DNA from: Ichthyophthirius multifiliis
Lineage: Eukaryota; Ciliophora; Oligohymenophorea; Hymenostomatida
DNA: 46,494 bases
Assembly: GCF_000220395.1 (NCBI RefSeq)
Contig: NW_004085867.1
Location: 3,135-49,628 of the forward strand
Reading direction: 5' to 3'
This document shows, one piece after another, positions 1 to 12,717 of this stretch. The notes under the pieces are model-generated. The model was not told where the DNA came from and did no database searches. It was given only the letters and a program-made list of their open reading frames with translations. How positions within the stretch are numbered: position 1 is the stretch's first letter; every line of letters begins with the position of its first letter. The position numbers were made by a program, and so were the translations under genes.

Positions 1-366
1 AATTAGAATACATATGGTGTTAAATTTGGGATTTAATCAAAATGTTTTAATGTGACTTTATTGAATAAAAAACATTAACCATATGATAAATTGTAGGGTA
101 AATGTTATTAATATAAATGTGAATCTAATGAAAAATTGGTTATTGAAGTAGGAGATTAAAAGGTCATTTGTACTTAAAACTTAGCATAAATGAAAGTTAA
201 CGGATTTCATGGATATATTTAGTGTCCAGAAAATATAAACGAATTTTGTGGGTTTAAAAAATTCTGTCCGAATCAGTGCAGTGCAAATGGATTTTGCTTA
301 AAAGAATAATGTTATTGTGCAAAAGATTTCTAAGGAAATGATTGCTCAGTTTAAAATAATTTATGA
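1..366 (+). CDS. 3' end of a leishmanolysin-like (M8) metallopeptidase, cut by the window edge
   Basis: The reading frame is open from base 1 to the TGA at 364-366, about 121 codons, with TAA/TAG read as Gln. It corresponds to the last quarter of the 520-residue group A genes: a Cys-containing region (KCFNVTLLN), a second Cys pair, the block GYIQCPENINEFCGFKKFCP, and an EGF-like module with C-S-A-N-G-F-C, C-Y-C and G-N-D-C-S. The catalytic part lies outside the window, so activity cannot be judged. The DNA is nearly identical to the 3' part of the pseudogene at 1296-2858 (base 1 matches about base 2488), which makes the two a head-to-tail tandem pair. No lesion is visible in this part. It could still belong to a pseudogene broken further upstream. 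Confidence 0.75.
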
Positions 367-1295
367 AAAAACTAAATATTTTATATATTTATTTTTTAAT
401 TTAATTTTTAATTAAAAATAAATAAAAAAATATTGATATTTTATAAATATAAAAAGGTATATTATATTTATATTTAATTTTCTATATAAATTAAATTTTT
501 AGAAAATATTATAAAAAAAAAATTAAAATAAAAAATAGAATAAGTAAATAAAATTACTTAAATAATGATATAAAAAATAAAATATAAAAAAATAAAAATA
601 AAATACATATATAAAATATAATATAGAACATAAATTAAAAAATAAATAAAATAAATTAAAAATAAAAATAATAATATATATAGATATATTAATGTAAATG
701 TATAAAAAAATTAAATATATATCATTATTAAATTGTTTAATATTGATTTTAAAAATAAAATAAAATAAAATAAAAATATATTTATATAAAAAAAAACATA
801 TAATTATATATATATAATATATATATTTATTTTTTATATATATATATTTATTAATATTTATATTTTTTTTATATATAATTTTTTTTTAAATTAATTTAAA
901 TTTCTTTTAATAATTATTGATAAATAATATACATTTAATTTATATTTATAATCAATTCAATTTTTATAATTTTATAAATGTAACAATATTAAAAAAATAA
1001 TTTCTATAAACTTAATTAATTTTTTATTTTTTTATTTTTATTAAATATTTTTTATTTTTTTTTAATTTTTATTAAACTATTTTTATTAAATATATAAATA
1101 TAAATTTTTATAAATTATTTTAACTTATTTAATGATAATTTATTTAAATATAAATAATTTTTATTATACTATATAAAATATTTTATTAATTTAATATTAT
1201 TCTATTAAGTTATTTAAATAAAAATTAGAATAAGGAAAAAATAATAATCATAATATATATAAAAAAAAAATATTTACAAAAAAAATTAATAAAAG
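367..1295. other. AT-rich spacer between two tandem M8 copies
   Basis: This is low-complexity A/T sequence with poly-A and poly-T runs and TATATA stretches. I see no coding island, RNA gene or recognisable motif. It must hold the promoter of the downstream copy, but nothing in it can be singled out. Confidence 0.6.
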
Positions 1296-2858
1296 ATGTA
1301 AAAATTTATAATAATTTAATTATTAATAACCTTTATTTTCGGTCTAAAAGTCCTCGAACACAAATGTGGTCATGATAAATTTAAAGAAATCTCAAAATAT
1401 GAATCAATCCCTCTAGATCCTGTAGAAGAATATTCAGATATTCGTAATTTATAACTTAAATAAGCTCGTATTATGATAATTGCCTAAATATGGATTACTT
1501 CAAACATTTAGCTACTTCTGCTTTGAAAAATAAGCTAATTAGAATAACTAATAGCTTCGAGAAAGCTTTAAATTTGGAAATTGATTTTTTTTATCATTTG
1601 ATAAAAATAGTACCAAAAAAAGAAACAGATATTAGATATAAATATAGTAATGCAAAATGTGGAATAGTTCCAATTCCTTAAATAGACAGAACTTAAGGAA
1701 GAAATTCTGATTTACATCTATATGTATCATATACAGTTGAATCAAGTAACAATGCTTTAGCCAACGCTAATTGGTGTTAATTTATAAATCGTTTAGGACC
1801 TACTCATGGTACAGTTAATTTTAATTTAGGTTTATTAACTAGCAAAAATCTGGAAGATCCTATTGTGTTTGAAGATTTAATGGAAATAGTTATCCATGAA
1901 ATCACTTATATATTAGGTTTTAGCAATGATGATGCAAATAGATGGGTAAATTCTGATGGATAGTCTCATAATTTCCCTATTAATAAAACAAAAGTAAGGG
2001 GAGTTGAAAGTTTTGTTTCTCAGAACTCCTAATGTTTTGTAATTCGCTAGAAATTATTACGGATGTCAAAATTTACATGGTATGCTTCTTGAAGATTAAG
2101 GAGGAAAAAAGTCTGCAGGATCTCATTGGGAATAAACAGCTATCGCAGACGAATACATGAATGCAAGTATATCACTAACTTAGGCCTATTTTAGTGGTTT
2201 TACTACCAATCTTTTAAGAGACACAGGTTTCTATGCTGAAATAGACGAATCTATGGAAGAATAAATGTTCTATGGAAAAGGAAAAGGCTGTGATTTCATA
2301 TATGGTATATGCGAATTAAAAAAATAGAGAATTTTGTAGTCTTGTGAAAGACGATGGACTATGTGATTTTTATTACCATGGATCTTCTATATGTAATATT
2401 GGCTAATATGATGATTCTGATTGTAACACTTCTAAAGTCAATACTAACGGAAAATGCTGGGATACTAGTCAATTAAATACATAAGAAAATTAGAATACAT
2501 ATGGTGTTAAATTTGGCATTTAATAAAAATGTTTTAATGTGACTTTATTGAATAAAAAACATTAACTATCTGATAAATTGTAGGGTAAATGCTATTAATA
2601 TTAATGTAATCGTAATTAATAATAATTGATTATTGAAGTAGGAGATTAAAAGGTTAATTGTACTTAAAACTTAGCCTAAATGTATGTTAGCGTATATAAT
2701 GGATATATTTATTGTCCGGAAAATATACATGAAATTTGTATGTTTAAAAAAAATTCTGTACAAATAACTGTAGTGCAAATGAATTTTGCTTAAAAGAATA
2801 ATGCTATTACTCTAAAATATACTAAGAAAAAGATTGTTCAGTTAAAAAAAAATTATGA
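1296..2858 (+). pseudogene. Leishmanolysin-like (M8) metallopeptidase pseudogene, group A, frameshifted and with HExxH changed to HExxY
   Basis: This is a full-length group A copy beginning ATG-TAA-AAA (Met-Gln-Lys), as the intact minus-strand genes do. The cysteine switch is H-K-C-G-H-D. Comparison with the intact copies shows a one-base loss near 1485, an extra base near 2015, and further shifts near 2320 and 2750. Without correction the first frame ends at the TGA at 1524-1526 after 76 codons. The zinc helix reads HEITYILGF, so the second zinc-binding His is Tyr, which would abolish catalysis even in a frame-corrected product. The third ligand (S-H-W) and Met-turn (E-Y-M-N) remain. The C-terminal EGF-like module closes at the TGA at 2856-2858. 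The end points are supported by the match to intact paralogues; the exact bases of each indel are approximate. Confidence 0.85.
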
Positions 2859-3500
2859 AAAAGAATATTAGTTTATTTTTAAATTTATTTTTATTTTAAT
2901 TAATTAAATACAAATAAAAAAAACAAATATTATATTTTATTTAAAAATATAGTTTTATTAAAAAAAATTAAATATATTTTTTAATATTAAAAATTATTTT
3001 AAAAAATTAATAAAATAAAGAAACATAAATATAAATTAGTATTTAAAAAAAAGATAAAAATAACTAGAAAAAAAAATATAAAATAAATAAAATATATATT
3101 TTATGAATTGTTTATAATTATTCAAAAAGTAAAATAAAAATTATATTATAAATTTATAAAAAATTTAATAATTTTAAAATAATAATTTTTTATATATATA
3201 AATTTATAATATTTATTAATATGTATTTATAAGATTAGTATTTATATATATTTATAATTAATATTTTTTATTTATTTAAATGTAATAAAATATTTATTTA
3301 TATATTTATATATTTTTATATTTATATATATTTTAATTTAATATTTCTTTATATTATTTTATTTACTTTCAAAATTAATTTATTAATATATTTTAAAACT
3401 ACTTAAATTTATATATAATTATTAATATATTTTAGACTCTGTTTATAAATTTTTATTATTTTTTTAAATTTTTTTTTTTTTTTATTATTATTTCTTGTTT
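2859..3500. other. Convergent AT-rich spacer
   Basis: This spacer separates the 3' ends of two convergent M8 copies (1296-2858 + and 3501-5044 -). It is almost pure A/T with a long poly-T run near 3465-3483. No gene, hairpin or motif stands out. Confidence 0.6.
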
Positions 3501-5044
3501 TCAAAAATGTTATTTTCTAGAGCAATCTTCTCCACTGAATCCTTTAATACAATTACATTTATTTTTTAAACAATATCCGTTTGCACTACAGAAATTTGGA
3601 CATATTTTTTTAAACCCACAAAATTCTTATATATTTTCCGGACATTCTATATATCCTTAATAATTTTAAACTGTCATTTTTTCTTTATTATATTTACATA
3701 CTATTTTTTCTTTTTATATATGTATTGTGACTTATTATCCATTTGCATTACATTCATTTTTAAAGCAATAACCCATAATTTTATCATTTTTTTATTTTAT
3801 TTTTTTAGAAATTAAGTTCGAGTTAAAACATCTCGAATCAGTCCCAAAGTAAATTCCGTTTCTTTCAATTAATTCATGTTGTTTAATACACTATTAACAT
3901 CCCAACATTTATATGCTGCGTTGGTAAATAAATTATTGCAACCAGGATCATTAAATTAACCAGTTGTACATGTAGCAAGACCATTGTGGTAAAAATCGCA
4001 TAATTTCTCGTCAGTTTTAGGATCACAAAATTCTCTTGTTGTAGTTTTACATTTACCAAGAACATACTCACAGCCTTTACCTTTTCCATAGAACATCTAT
4101 TCTTCCATAGATTCATCTATTTCAACATAGAAACCTGTATCTCTTAAAAGATTAGTTGTAAAACCACTAAAATAAGCCTATGTCAGTGATACAGATGCAT
4201 TCATGTATTCGTTTTGGATAATCGTGTTTTCCCAATGAGAATTTTTAGAACTTTGGTCTCCATAATTTTAAAGGGGCATACCAACTAAGGTAGGACATCC
4301 GAAATATTTACGAGCAAATTCCAAAACATGAGGAGTTGTGAGTAATAAACTATCAATATCCCTTATTTTTTATGTAATAGTAGGTTTACTATATGGAGTT
4401 CCTATTGAACTTTTCCATTTAGGTATATCATCTTCGCTAAAACCTAATATATGTGTAATTTCATGGATAACTATTTCAATTAAATCTTTTAATTCAATAA
4501 AATCAGTCAATTCTAATTCCAATATTTCTGCTAAATTGAAGTTAATTAAACCATGGGAAGGCCCTAGACCATCCAAAAATTAACACCAAGTTGCAGAGGC
4601 ATAATACTACTAATCAACATCCATTACATATTATACATATAAATGTAAATCAGAATCCTTTCCACTAGTTTTATCTATTTAAGGAACATCAAAATTTCCA
4701 CATTTTTAAGATTTATATCTCATATTTATTTCAGATTTTGGGATTATTTTTATTAAACGAGAAAAATAGTCAATCGCTATTTATATGGCTTTCTCACATA
4801 AACCAATAAACTATTTATTACTATCATGAGTAGGTAATTTTGAAAAAAAAGACATGTCGTAGGTTATTACCATATTGCGGGGAGTTTTATTTTGTAAATT
4901 ACGGATATCCTAAGATTCCATATCAGGTGAAATAGATTTATATTTGTATTTTTATTTCATTTTATCGTGAACACATTTGTGTTTGAGGATTCTTAAGCTG
5001 AAAGTACAAGTTATTAGATATAGTATTATAATGAGTTTTTTCAT
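3501..5044 (-). pseudogene. Leishmanolysin-like (M8) metallopeptidase, group B, broken by one C-terminal frameshift
   Basis: The ATG at 5042-5044 opens a frame with a signal peptide (hydrophobic residues about 4-16), the cysteine switch H-K-C-V-H-D at residues 22-27, the zinc helix HEITHILGF starting at His194, the third ligand S-H-W at His270 and the Met-turn Met281. All zinc ligands are therefore intact. The frame holds to about residue 390, then a one-base shift between about 3835 and 3885 moves it out of register. As read, translation would stop at the TGA at 3674-3676, giving 456 residues and losing the EGF-like module. The second frame resumes with G-T-D-S-R-C-F-N and runs to the TGA at 3501-3503. 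The copy is very close to the intact gene at 14651-16204 on the opposite strand. A truncated active protease, or a sequencing error, cannot be excluded. Confidence 0.82.
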
Positions 5045-6074
5045 TTTTAGTTTTTTTTAACTTTTTTTTATTATTTGTAATATGATTATGATTGCTTTGA
5101 TTATGTATATTAATATTTAAAAATAAATAACTTTTAAAATATGATATATCATAATTATTTATATTTATAATTATATATAAAATTAATTTTTTATTTAATA
5201 TTTAAAATAATATTAATTAATTTGAATTTTTATCACAATTTTTTTTATTAAAATTAAATAAAAAATATTTTTGTTATTATTAAATGCAAAATATTAAATA
5301 TAAATATGCTTTTAATTGAGATGATTATTAATTATATTAATATGTATGAATTTCAAATTTATTTTTATTTAGATTAAAGTATTTTTATAGAATTTAGTTA
5401 TAAATATTTTCTCTTTTCTCTATATAAAATAAAAAAAATTATTTTATATTAAAAAAAGATTAAAATAAAAATAATTTTAATATGTAATTTTTAAAAAAAT
5501 AAAAATAAAAAATTATGATATAAATTTAAATATAAGTATAAAAATTAATATAATATCAATTTAAATATTAGAAGATAATAAAAAAATAGTATTAATTTAA
5601 TTTTTTAATTTATGTTTTTATATTTAATTTTGATTTATTAATATTATATTTTTTCAAAAAAAAATTATATATTATTTAAAAATTAATATTTTTTTTAAAA
5701 AACATATATCTATAAATAAAATTTTTCTTAATATTGAATAAAAAATATTATTTTTTTAATTTTTATAATATTTATATTATATTTATATAATATTTATATA
5801 AATTAAAGTTTATTTTTATTTATTTATTATATTTTTTTAAAAAAATTTGATTGTAGTTATAATAAATAATATTAATTTTTTTTTTTTTTTAAATGTAATA
5901 AATCTTTATTTAATTTTTTAAATATTTTTATTATTAATGCTATTAAAAAATGAAAATTAAATATTTTTTAAGCTTGAAGCAAAATTTAGATTAATATAAA
6001 AAAAAATTAAAAGCTTAAATAATAAAAAAGTAAGACTTCTATTTTCTAAAATAATAGAAAAATAATAATCTATT
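5045..6074. other. AT-rich spacer between two minus-strand M8 copies
   Basis: This holds the upstream region of the 3501-5044 copy and the 3' flank of the 6075-7627 copy. I see only A/T runs and no coding island. Confidence 0.6.
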
Positions 6075-7627
6075 TCAAGAAACTATTTTTATATTGCAAT
6101 CTTTTCCAATGAATCCTTTAGCACAATAACACTTATTATTTAAGCAATATCCATTTGCATTACAGAAACCGGGACATATTTTTTTGAACCTACAAAAATT
6201 AGATAAATTTTTTGGACATTCAAGGAATCCTTTATATCCCTAAAATGTTAATTTCTCTAAATTTTAACTACAAGTTTGTTTAATTTATCCTACCCATATA
6301 TTCACTTATTATTTAGTAGAATCACATTAATATCTATAGCAATTTCCTATATTTTAAAAGCTATGTTTTTTATTTTTAACCATTAAATTCCCGTTAAAAC
6401 ATCTCGAATCAATCCCAAATTTAACTCCTTATTCTAATTAAGCATTTCTTGTGTTCAAAATACTATTAACATCCCAGCATTTTGCATTTATGTAGGTAAC
6501 TAAAGTATTACAACCAGAATCATTTAATGTATAAACATGACAAAATGATTATCCGTGATGGTAAAAATCACATAATTTCTAGTCAGTTTTAGGATCACAA
6601 AATTCTATTTTAGCAGAATCACATTTACCCATGACGTGTTCACAACCTGCTCCTTATCCATAGAACATTTATTCTTCCATATTGGCGTCGATTTCAGCAT
6701 AGAAACCTGTATCTCTTAAAAGATTAGTTGTAAAGCCACTAAAATAAGCCTAATTAGGTGAGGTTAATGAATTCATATATTCGTTTTGAATGTCTGTATT
6801 TTCCAATGAGAATCTTCAGAATTATTGCCTCCTTAATTTTAAAGAGGCATACCAATTAAAGTAGGACATCCGAAATATTTACGAGCAAACTCCAAAACGT
6901 TTGGAGTTTTAATTAGTAAATTTTCAATTCCCCTTATTTTTTATTTAGTAGTAGGTTCAATATGAGGAGATCCATTAGAAGTTTCCCATAAAGGTATATC
7001 ATCGTTACTAAAACCCAAAATATGAGTTATTTCATGTATAATAACTTCCATTAAATCTTCAAATTATATAGGATCATTTAAATTTTTATCTTTTATAAAT
7101 TATAAATTGAAATTAACTTCGCCATGAGTAGGTCCTAGACCATCAACAAATTAACACCAACTAGCTACAGCTAAATAGTTATCATCTTTATTATTTGTAT
7201 ATGATACATATAAATGTAAATCAGAGTTCTTTCCCTAAGTTTTATCATTTTAAGGGACAATTACTTCTCCACATTTGGGATGACTTTATTAATATTTCAT
7301 ATTTTATTCAGATTTTGGAAATATTTTTATTAATCGAGAAAAATAGTCAGTTGCTAGTTATATAGCTTTCTCGAAGGTAGAAATTAACATTTTATTTTTT
7401 TCATTAGAAGGTAATTTTTAGAAATATGATATATCATAACTTATTACCATATTACGTGGTGTTTTATTTTACAAACTACGAATATCTAAAGATTAAATAT
7501 CAGGTGGAATTGATTTATATTTGTATTTTTTTTTCATTTTGTCATGGGCACATTTATGCTAGAGGACTCTTAAGCTAATAATACAGTTTATTAAATATAG
7601 AGTTATAATTATTTTTTTCATATCCAT
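6075..7627 (-). pseudogene. Leishmanolysin-like (M8) metallopeptidase, group C, broken by one frameshift after the third zinc ligand
   Basis: Two possible starts exist, an ATG at 7625-7627 and an in-frame ATG two codons later at 7619-7621; the second matches the MKK start of the paralogues better. A signal peptide is followed by the cysteine switch H-K-C-A-H-D. The zinc helix HEITHILGF begins at residue 198 counted from the first Met. One base is missing just after the S-H-W third ligand, near 6797-6802. Translation as read ends at the TGA at 6773-6775 after 284 codons, before the Met-turn. The other frame then continues without lesion through N-E-Y-M, the Cys-rich region and the EGF-like module to the TGA at 6075-6077. 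The single lesion suggests recent inactivation or a sequence error. The closest relative here is 33348-34914. Confidence 0.82.
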
Positions 7628-8868
7628 TTTTTAAATTAATTATTTAAATTTATATTTATTTAATTAAATAAATTATATTTATTTAATTAAATAAATATTT
7701 ATATTTGATAAATTATATTTATTTAATTAAAATTATATTTTTTAATACTAATTTTATTATCATCTTATATAATTCAATTTTACATATTTTTAATATGTTT
7801 TATTTACTATTTTAATATTCATTTTAAAATATATTAGATATACTAAAAACATTAAATATTTAAAAATATAAATATAATTATATTTATACTTTATTATAAT
7901 TAAAAAAATTAAATATATTTGAAATAGTTTCCATTTATATTTATATGAATAAAAAGTTAAATAAAATTAATATTAAAAATAAATATCTTTTAAAAGATAT
8001 TTATAGTAATTTAATAATATTAATTATATTAAAAATATTTTAAATAATAAAATATTTAAGATTTAAATTTTTTTATTTTATATTTATAATATTTATATAA
8101 TTGTAAAATAAAATATTAATTAAATTAAAAATGATTTTAAATATGAATAATGAATATTATATAGATCTTTAGTTATATATATTTTATAAATTATGAAATT
8201 TAAAATATATATTCGAAAATCCTTTAAATAATATTTAATATTTAATAGGATATTTTTTAAAATTAAAATTCATATTTTTTAATTAATAATTATTATATTA
8301 AAAATAATTTATTAGATATATTATTATATAATCAAAATCATATATTATCCCGAATAAATAAATGAATTTAAAACAAATACATAAAATTTTTAAAAACAAG
8401 AATCAATAAGTTAAAATTTAATAAATAAATAAATGTGTTTTTTAATTTACTTCTATATAAAAAAATATATAATATTATCTTAATTAACCAAATTAAATAT
8501 ACAAAATTATTTTATTTTCCATATTTAATATTTTTTTTATAAAAATAAAATTTCATTAAATAGAATAAATGTAATGAATAAATTGGAAATATCTATAAAA
8601 ATACTATATTAGAAATTGAAATCGATAGAACATCTATATATATTAATTAATATATATATTAATTATATATTTATTTTTTTCAATATATTCATTAAATAAT
8701 TTAATAATATATTTAGATTTTTTTATTTTATAAAGGTAAATTAAATTATTATTAAATATCAAATAAAAAAAATTATTTTTTCTTCTTAAAAAATTCTATT
8801 TTTCAAATAAATAATAAAATAAAATTAAAGGCCTTATTAAATAAACCACTAAAAAAAAAAATATTAAA
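7628..8868. other. Divergent spacer (about 1.24 kb) between two M8 copies
   Basis: This separates the 5' ends of 6075-7627 (-) and 8869-9595 (+) and so should contain promoters for both directions. Repeated AATTATATTTATTTAATTAA-like units lie at about 7640-7740 next to the minus-strand start. No coding island is visible. Confidence 0.55.
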
Positions 8869-9595
8869 ATGAATTAAATACTCATATTTATTTAACCTAT
8901 TATTAATAACTTGCATTTCTTTCCAAAATCCTCCAACACTAATGCTTCCATGATAAAATGAAAGAAATATAGAAATATAACTAAATTTCATCTAATTAGG
9001 AAATTTTAGATATCAATAATTTAAAAAATAAAAAACCAAGTTATACGGTCATAACTTGTGATATATCTTATTATTTCTAATATTTAAAATAAAATATTAA
9101 CTGCACCTGTAGAAAGTAGTAGTATCATTATCAATAGATTATTTTTAATTTAATAAAAATAGTCCTAAGATCTAAATCTGAAATGACATATTAATAAAAT
9201 GATAAATATTTAGCCGTAGCTATTTCTTGCAAATTATTAGATCTTCTAGGACCTGCTCATGGTGAACTTTAATTTCTAACGGATTTCTCCATATTAATAA
9301 TACTTTTAAATAATATATAAGGAAATATTTTAGAACTCCAGAATTTTGTGATTTGCTCGTAAATTTTTAGAATATCCTACTTTATTTGGTATGCCTCTTT
9401 AAAATCGATATACAAAGCAAATACATGAATTCATTAATGTCACCTAATTAGGCTTATATTAGTAGTTTTACAGCTAATATTTTAAAAGATACAGGGTTTC
9501 TATGCTGAAATCAACTCCACTATGGAAGAAAAAATGTTCTATGGCTAATAAACAGGCTGTGAACACATAATTACTAATGCGATTTTACCAAAAAA
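8869..9595 (+). pseudogene. Truncated M8 metallopeptidase remnant with the active-site helix deleted
   Basis: A probable ATG lies at 8869-8871, followed by a leader-like and propeptide-like stretch. The N-terminal block I-S-Y-D-M/I-S-Y-F is recognisable but frameshifted. Homology reaches the conserved G-P-x-H-G-E region near 9250, and the sequence then jumps to the segment after the zinc helix, so the HExxH-coding part is missing. It resumes with the cognate of F-A-R-K-Y-F-G-C-P-T-L near 9350, then the Met-turn and G-F-Y-A-E-I. The match ends near 9595 at the counterpart of G-C-E-H, so the Cys-rich and EGF-like regions are absent. The sequence is closest to group C. It cannot make a protease. 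Confidence 0.8.
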
Positions 9596-9889
9596 GAGTA
9601 CTGTATTATTGAAAACTAATAATATTATATAATTATTATACTGGGCAGGATTTCTATAATTATTTTTTATTGTTATTTGGTTTATTATATTATTTAAAAG
9701 CACATAATATCTTAAAATATCCTTCATAACTGTATTTAAATGATATACTTCTTTTTAATTTTTTGTGTGAATTATCTATGTTTATATTTATATCATTATA
9801 TTATGTCAAATAATAAATAATTATTCCTGATAAATATTTTGTAATATAAAAATTTATTTATAATATCATTTATGGAAAGTACTTTTTTT
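9596..9889. other. Short spacer, no recognised content
   Basis: This stretch lies between the end of the M8 remnant and the end of the unrelated minus-strand reading frame. I see no homology to the M8 copies in it and no motif. Confidence 0.5.
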
Positions 9890-10760
9890 TCATTGTTTTT
9901 CTAGTTTATAATCTTTTTCTAAATCTTGATTTTGTAATGTTTTTAATAAATTCACTAAATTCTTTAATTTATTTGTTCAAAAGTAGGTCTTTTTTATTAG
10001 GTCCTAAGTTCCAAAAAATTAATATTTGTATTTTTAAAATTAATAACTTCGATAACTAACTAATTAAGAGAGAGATAGTGCATTTTTATAGAATTTTTTT
10101 TATTCTAAATTATTACTAAAAAAATAGCAACTTTTAGCCGTAATTTTTTAAAAAAGTTCAATTAAATCAATATTTTCTAATTTATTTTTCCTTATTAAAT
10201 TAAAAATAATGTCTTTTTTTTTCAAATTTTTATTGTCGAAATACTTTGATATAAGAAATCAAAATTTAAAATTATCATTTTGCCATTTTGATTCTTTTAT
10301 AATAAGTTTAAAGTCTCTAATTAATTTTTTTATTGAATTTCTAAAAAAAGGACTTTTATCATAATATTTTTCTTCTATATTTGTAAAGGCTTTCAATAAA
10401 TTTATGTCTGGAATACCTAGATTTATTTTAGACATATAATTCTTAACAAATACTCAACTATTTTAACCATCATCATGTACATGTTTAATATAGTAAGTAT
10501 GTTTTTTATATACTTGAATTCTCTTTTTTGTTTTAGCCAGAGCACCCAATATTTTATAGAATTAGTATTTTCCAGATTATAAATAGTAACAGTATATTAA
10601 GTAACGAATTAAAATAAGTTTTATTAGACAACATTATATTAAAATATACAGAGAAAACAAAATTACCTTTTTTATCAAATAATATATATTTATATTTCAA
10701 TTAAAATTAATTTAATTAACATTTATCTTTATTTAAATTACATAATAATTACATTTAATT
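9890..10760 (-). pseudogene. Unrecognised protein-coding remnant, not M8, with three in-frame TGA codons
   Basis: On the minus strand one frame runs from about 10600 down to the TGA at 9890-9892 and looks protein-like: varied residues, charged helices and little low-complexity bias. Readable pieces include YKKHTYYIKHVHDDG, NYMSKINLGIPDINLLK and YYDKSPFFRNSIKKLI. It is interrupted by TGA at 10454-10456, 10259-10261 and 9977-9979, all in the same frame. The first two sit between residues where Trp would fit. A second frame upstream (about 10600-10760) also looks coding (FDKKGNFVFSVYFN), which implies a frameshift near 10600. I do not recognise the family; the C-terminal half is Lys-rich and probably helical. 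Alternatives are a decayed single-copy gene or an unrelated duplicate captured within the M8 array. Confidence 0.5.
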
Positions 10761-10964
10761 TCGTCTAAAGACTTATTTTTTATTAAATATTATTTACTCA
10801 ATATAAATTAATATATTTTAGTTTTTTATTTTATATTATTTATCTTTTTAAATTTACTAAAAATTAATTTTGATAAAAATTTAAATTTTCAATATAATTT
10901 TGAATCTAAATTAAAATATAATCATTAAGAATAATAACTATTAGGCATTTATTGTACTCTAATA

Positions 10965-11544
10965 TTTAATGGAAATAGTTATCCATGATTCATTCATATA
11001 TTAGGTTTTAGCGATGATGATATATTAAGATGGGTAAATACTGATGGATCATCCCATATTCTCCCTACTATTAAAATATAAGTAAGAGGAGTTGGAATTT
11101 TTTCTCTCAGAACTCTTCAAGTTTCGTAATTCGCTAAAAGTTATTACAGATATCATAATTTACTTAGTATGCCTCTTGAAAATTAAGGAGGAAACGAATC
11201 TACAGGATTTTACTGGGAAAAAATAATCATCGAAGACTAATGATACATGAATTCAAATATGTAAACTTATACATATTTTAGTCTTACAATCAATATTTCA
11301 AGAGACACAGGTTTCTATACTGAAGTAAACGCCTCTATGAAGTAAAAAACAATTTATAGATAAGGAGAAGGCTGTCAATTTGTCAATGGTAAATGTGATT
11401 AAAATATAAGTGAATTTTGTAGTCATGTAAAAAATGATGGATTATGTCGTTATTATTGCCATGGATCTTCTAATTTTAGTATTTGTTATTTAAACGATCA
11501 TGATTGTAATATTACTAGTATCTATTATAATGGAAAATTTTGAT
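10965..11544 (+). pseudogene. M8 metallopeptidase remnant, group A, truncated at both ends
   Basis: Homology begins abruptly just before the zinc helix at about 10965 (L-M-E-I-V-I-H) with no N-terminal half. The HExxH codons are damaged by small indels, so the motif is no longer readable in frame. Beyond it R-W-V-N-T-D-G, the region after the helix, the R-D-T-G-F-Y-T-E-V-N-A-S block and Cys-rich segment follow with several indels and a TGA near 11242. The match stops at the counterpart of the K-C-W-D motif (here K-F then TGA), so the EGF-like module is missing. It resembles the intact genes at 20561-22123 and 27259-28821 most. Confidence 0.8.
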
Positions 11545-12717
11545 AATAATTAAATTTATAAAAAAAAAAAAAAATTTAAAAATATTTAGAATGATTCAAA
11601 AAAAAAAAAATATATATATATAAATTTTTATAATAATATAAAAATAATTATATTTTCTATATTGAATATATATATTATTTTTATATTTAATTTATATTAA
11701 AAAAATAAATATATATATATTGATTTTAATATTTTTTTAAAATTAAATAATCATTAAAAGTATTAAATGATAGAAAAAATAAATAATGTTATATATTATA
11801 GTGATTTTTTATAATCTTTTTCCAATTTTTATTAAAAAATTTCTATATTGAATAATTATTTATATCGAAATATTTTAATAAAATAAAATTATTTTTATTT
11901 TAAAAAAATAATTTATATCTAAAAAAAATCATATGATAAATATATAAAATAATTATAAAATATTCTTCTATTTAATTAACAAATATAAAATAAATAATTA
12001 AAGATATTTTTTTTGTGTTTTATAAAGCATTATGATTTATCAATATGATTATTTTTTTTATTTTTTTAAATAAGCATTAATTAACTTATTTAAGAATAAA
12101 ATAATTTATCTTATTTTAAGAATTTATATATTGATTTTTGAAATTTTTTATACATAATATTATTTTTAATATATCCCCATTTTTATGAAAATGCAAACAA
12201 CAAAATATTATTTTTAGTGATATAAATGTAATTATAATATTATATAGAAGAGAGAGATATATAATATCTTATGAATATAAAATTATACATAAATAATGCT
12301 TTCTATAATGGATATATTTTGTTAAATTTGAATTTAATTTTATAAAGTAATTTATTGAAAAATTAAGGTAAAAAAGAAAATGATGATGATTTAAAAATAT
12401 AGAATAATTTTTCTAAATTGAAATTAGTAATTGGTTCAATATATTTTTTCTTAATTATATATAAATTTAAAAAGCAGATATTTAAACTGATATTATTAAT
12501 AATTAATATTTATTTTATTCCTAATTATATTGAATTTTAAGTTTTTTTTTTTTTAATAATTTTTTTTTATTTTTATATGTTTAATATTTGATTAATAAAT
12601 TTACTTTAATGAAAGTTTTATAAAATTATTATTTAAATATATTGATAAATATATTTAGGAATAAATTACAGCTTAAAATTTATATGTATTAATTATAAAT
12701 AATTAATGATTTTTAGG
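11545..12717. other. AT-rich spacer
   Basis: The sequence is low-complexity A/T with poly-A runs at its left end. I find no gene or remnant of the M8 family here. Confidence 0.55.
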
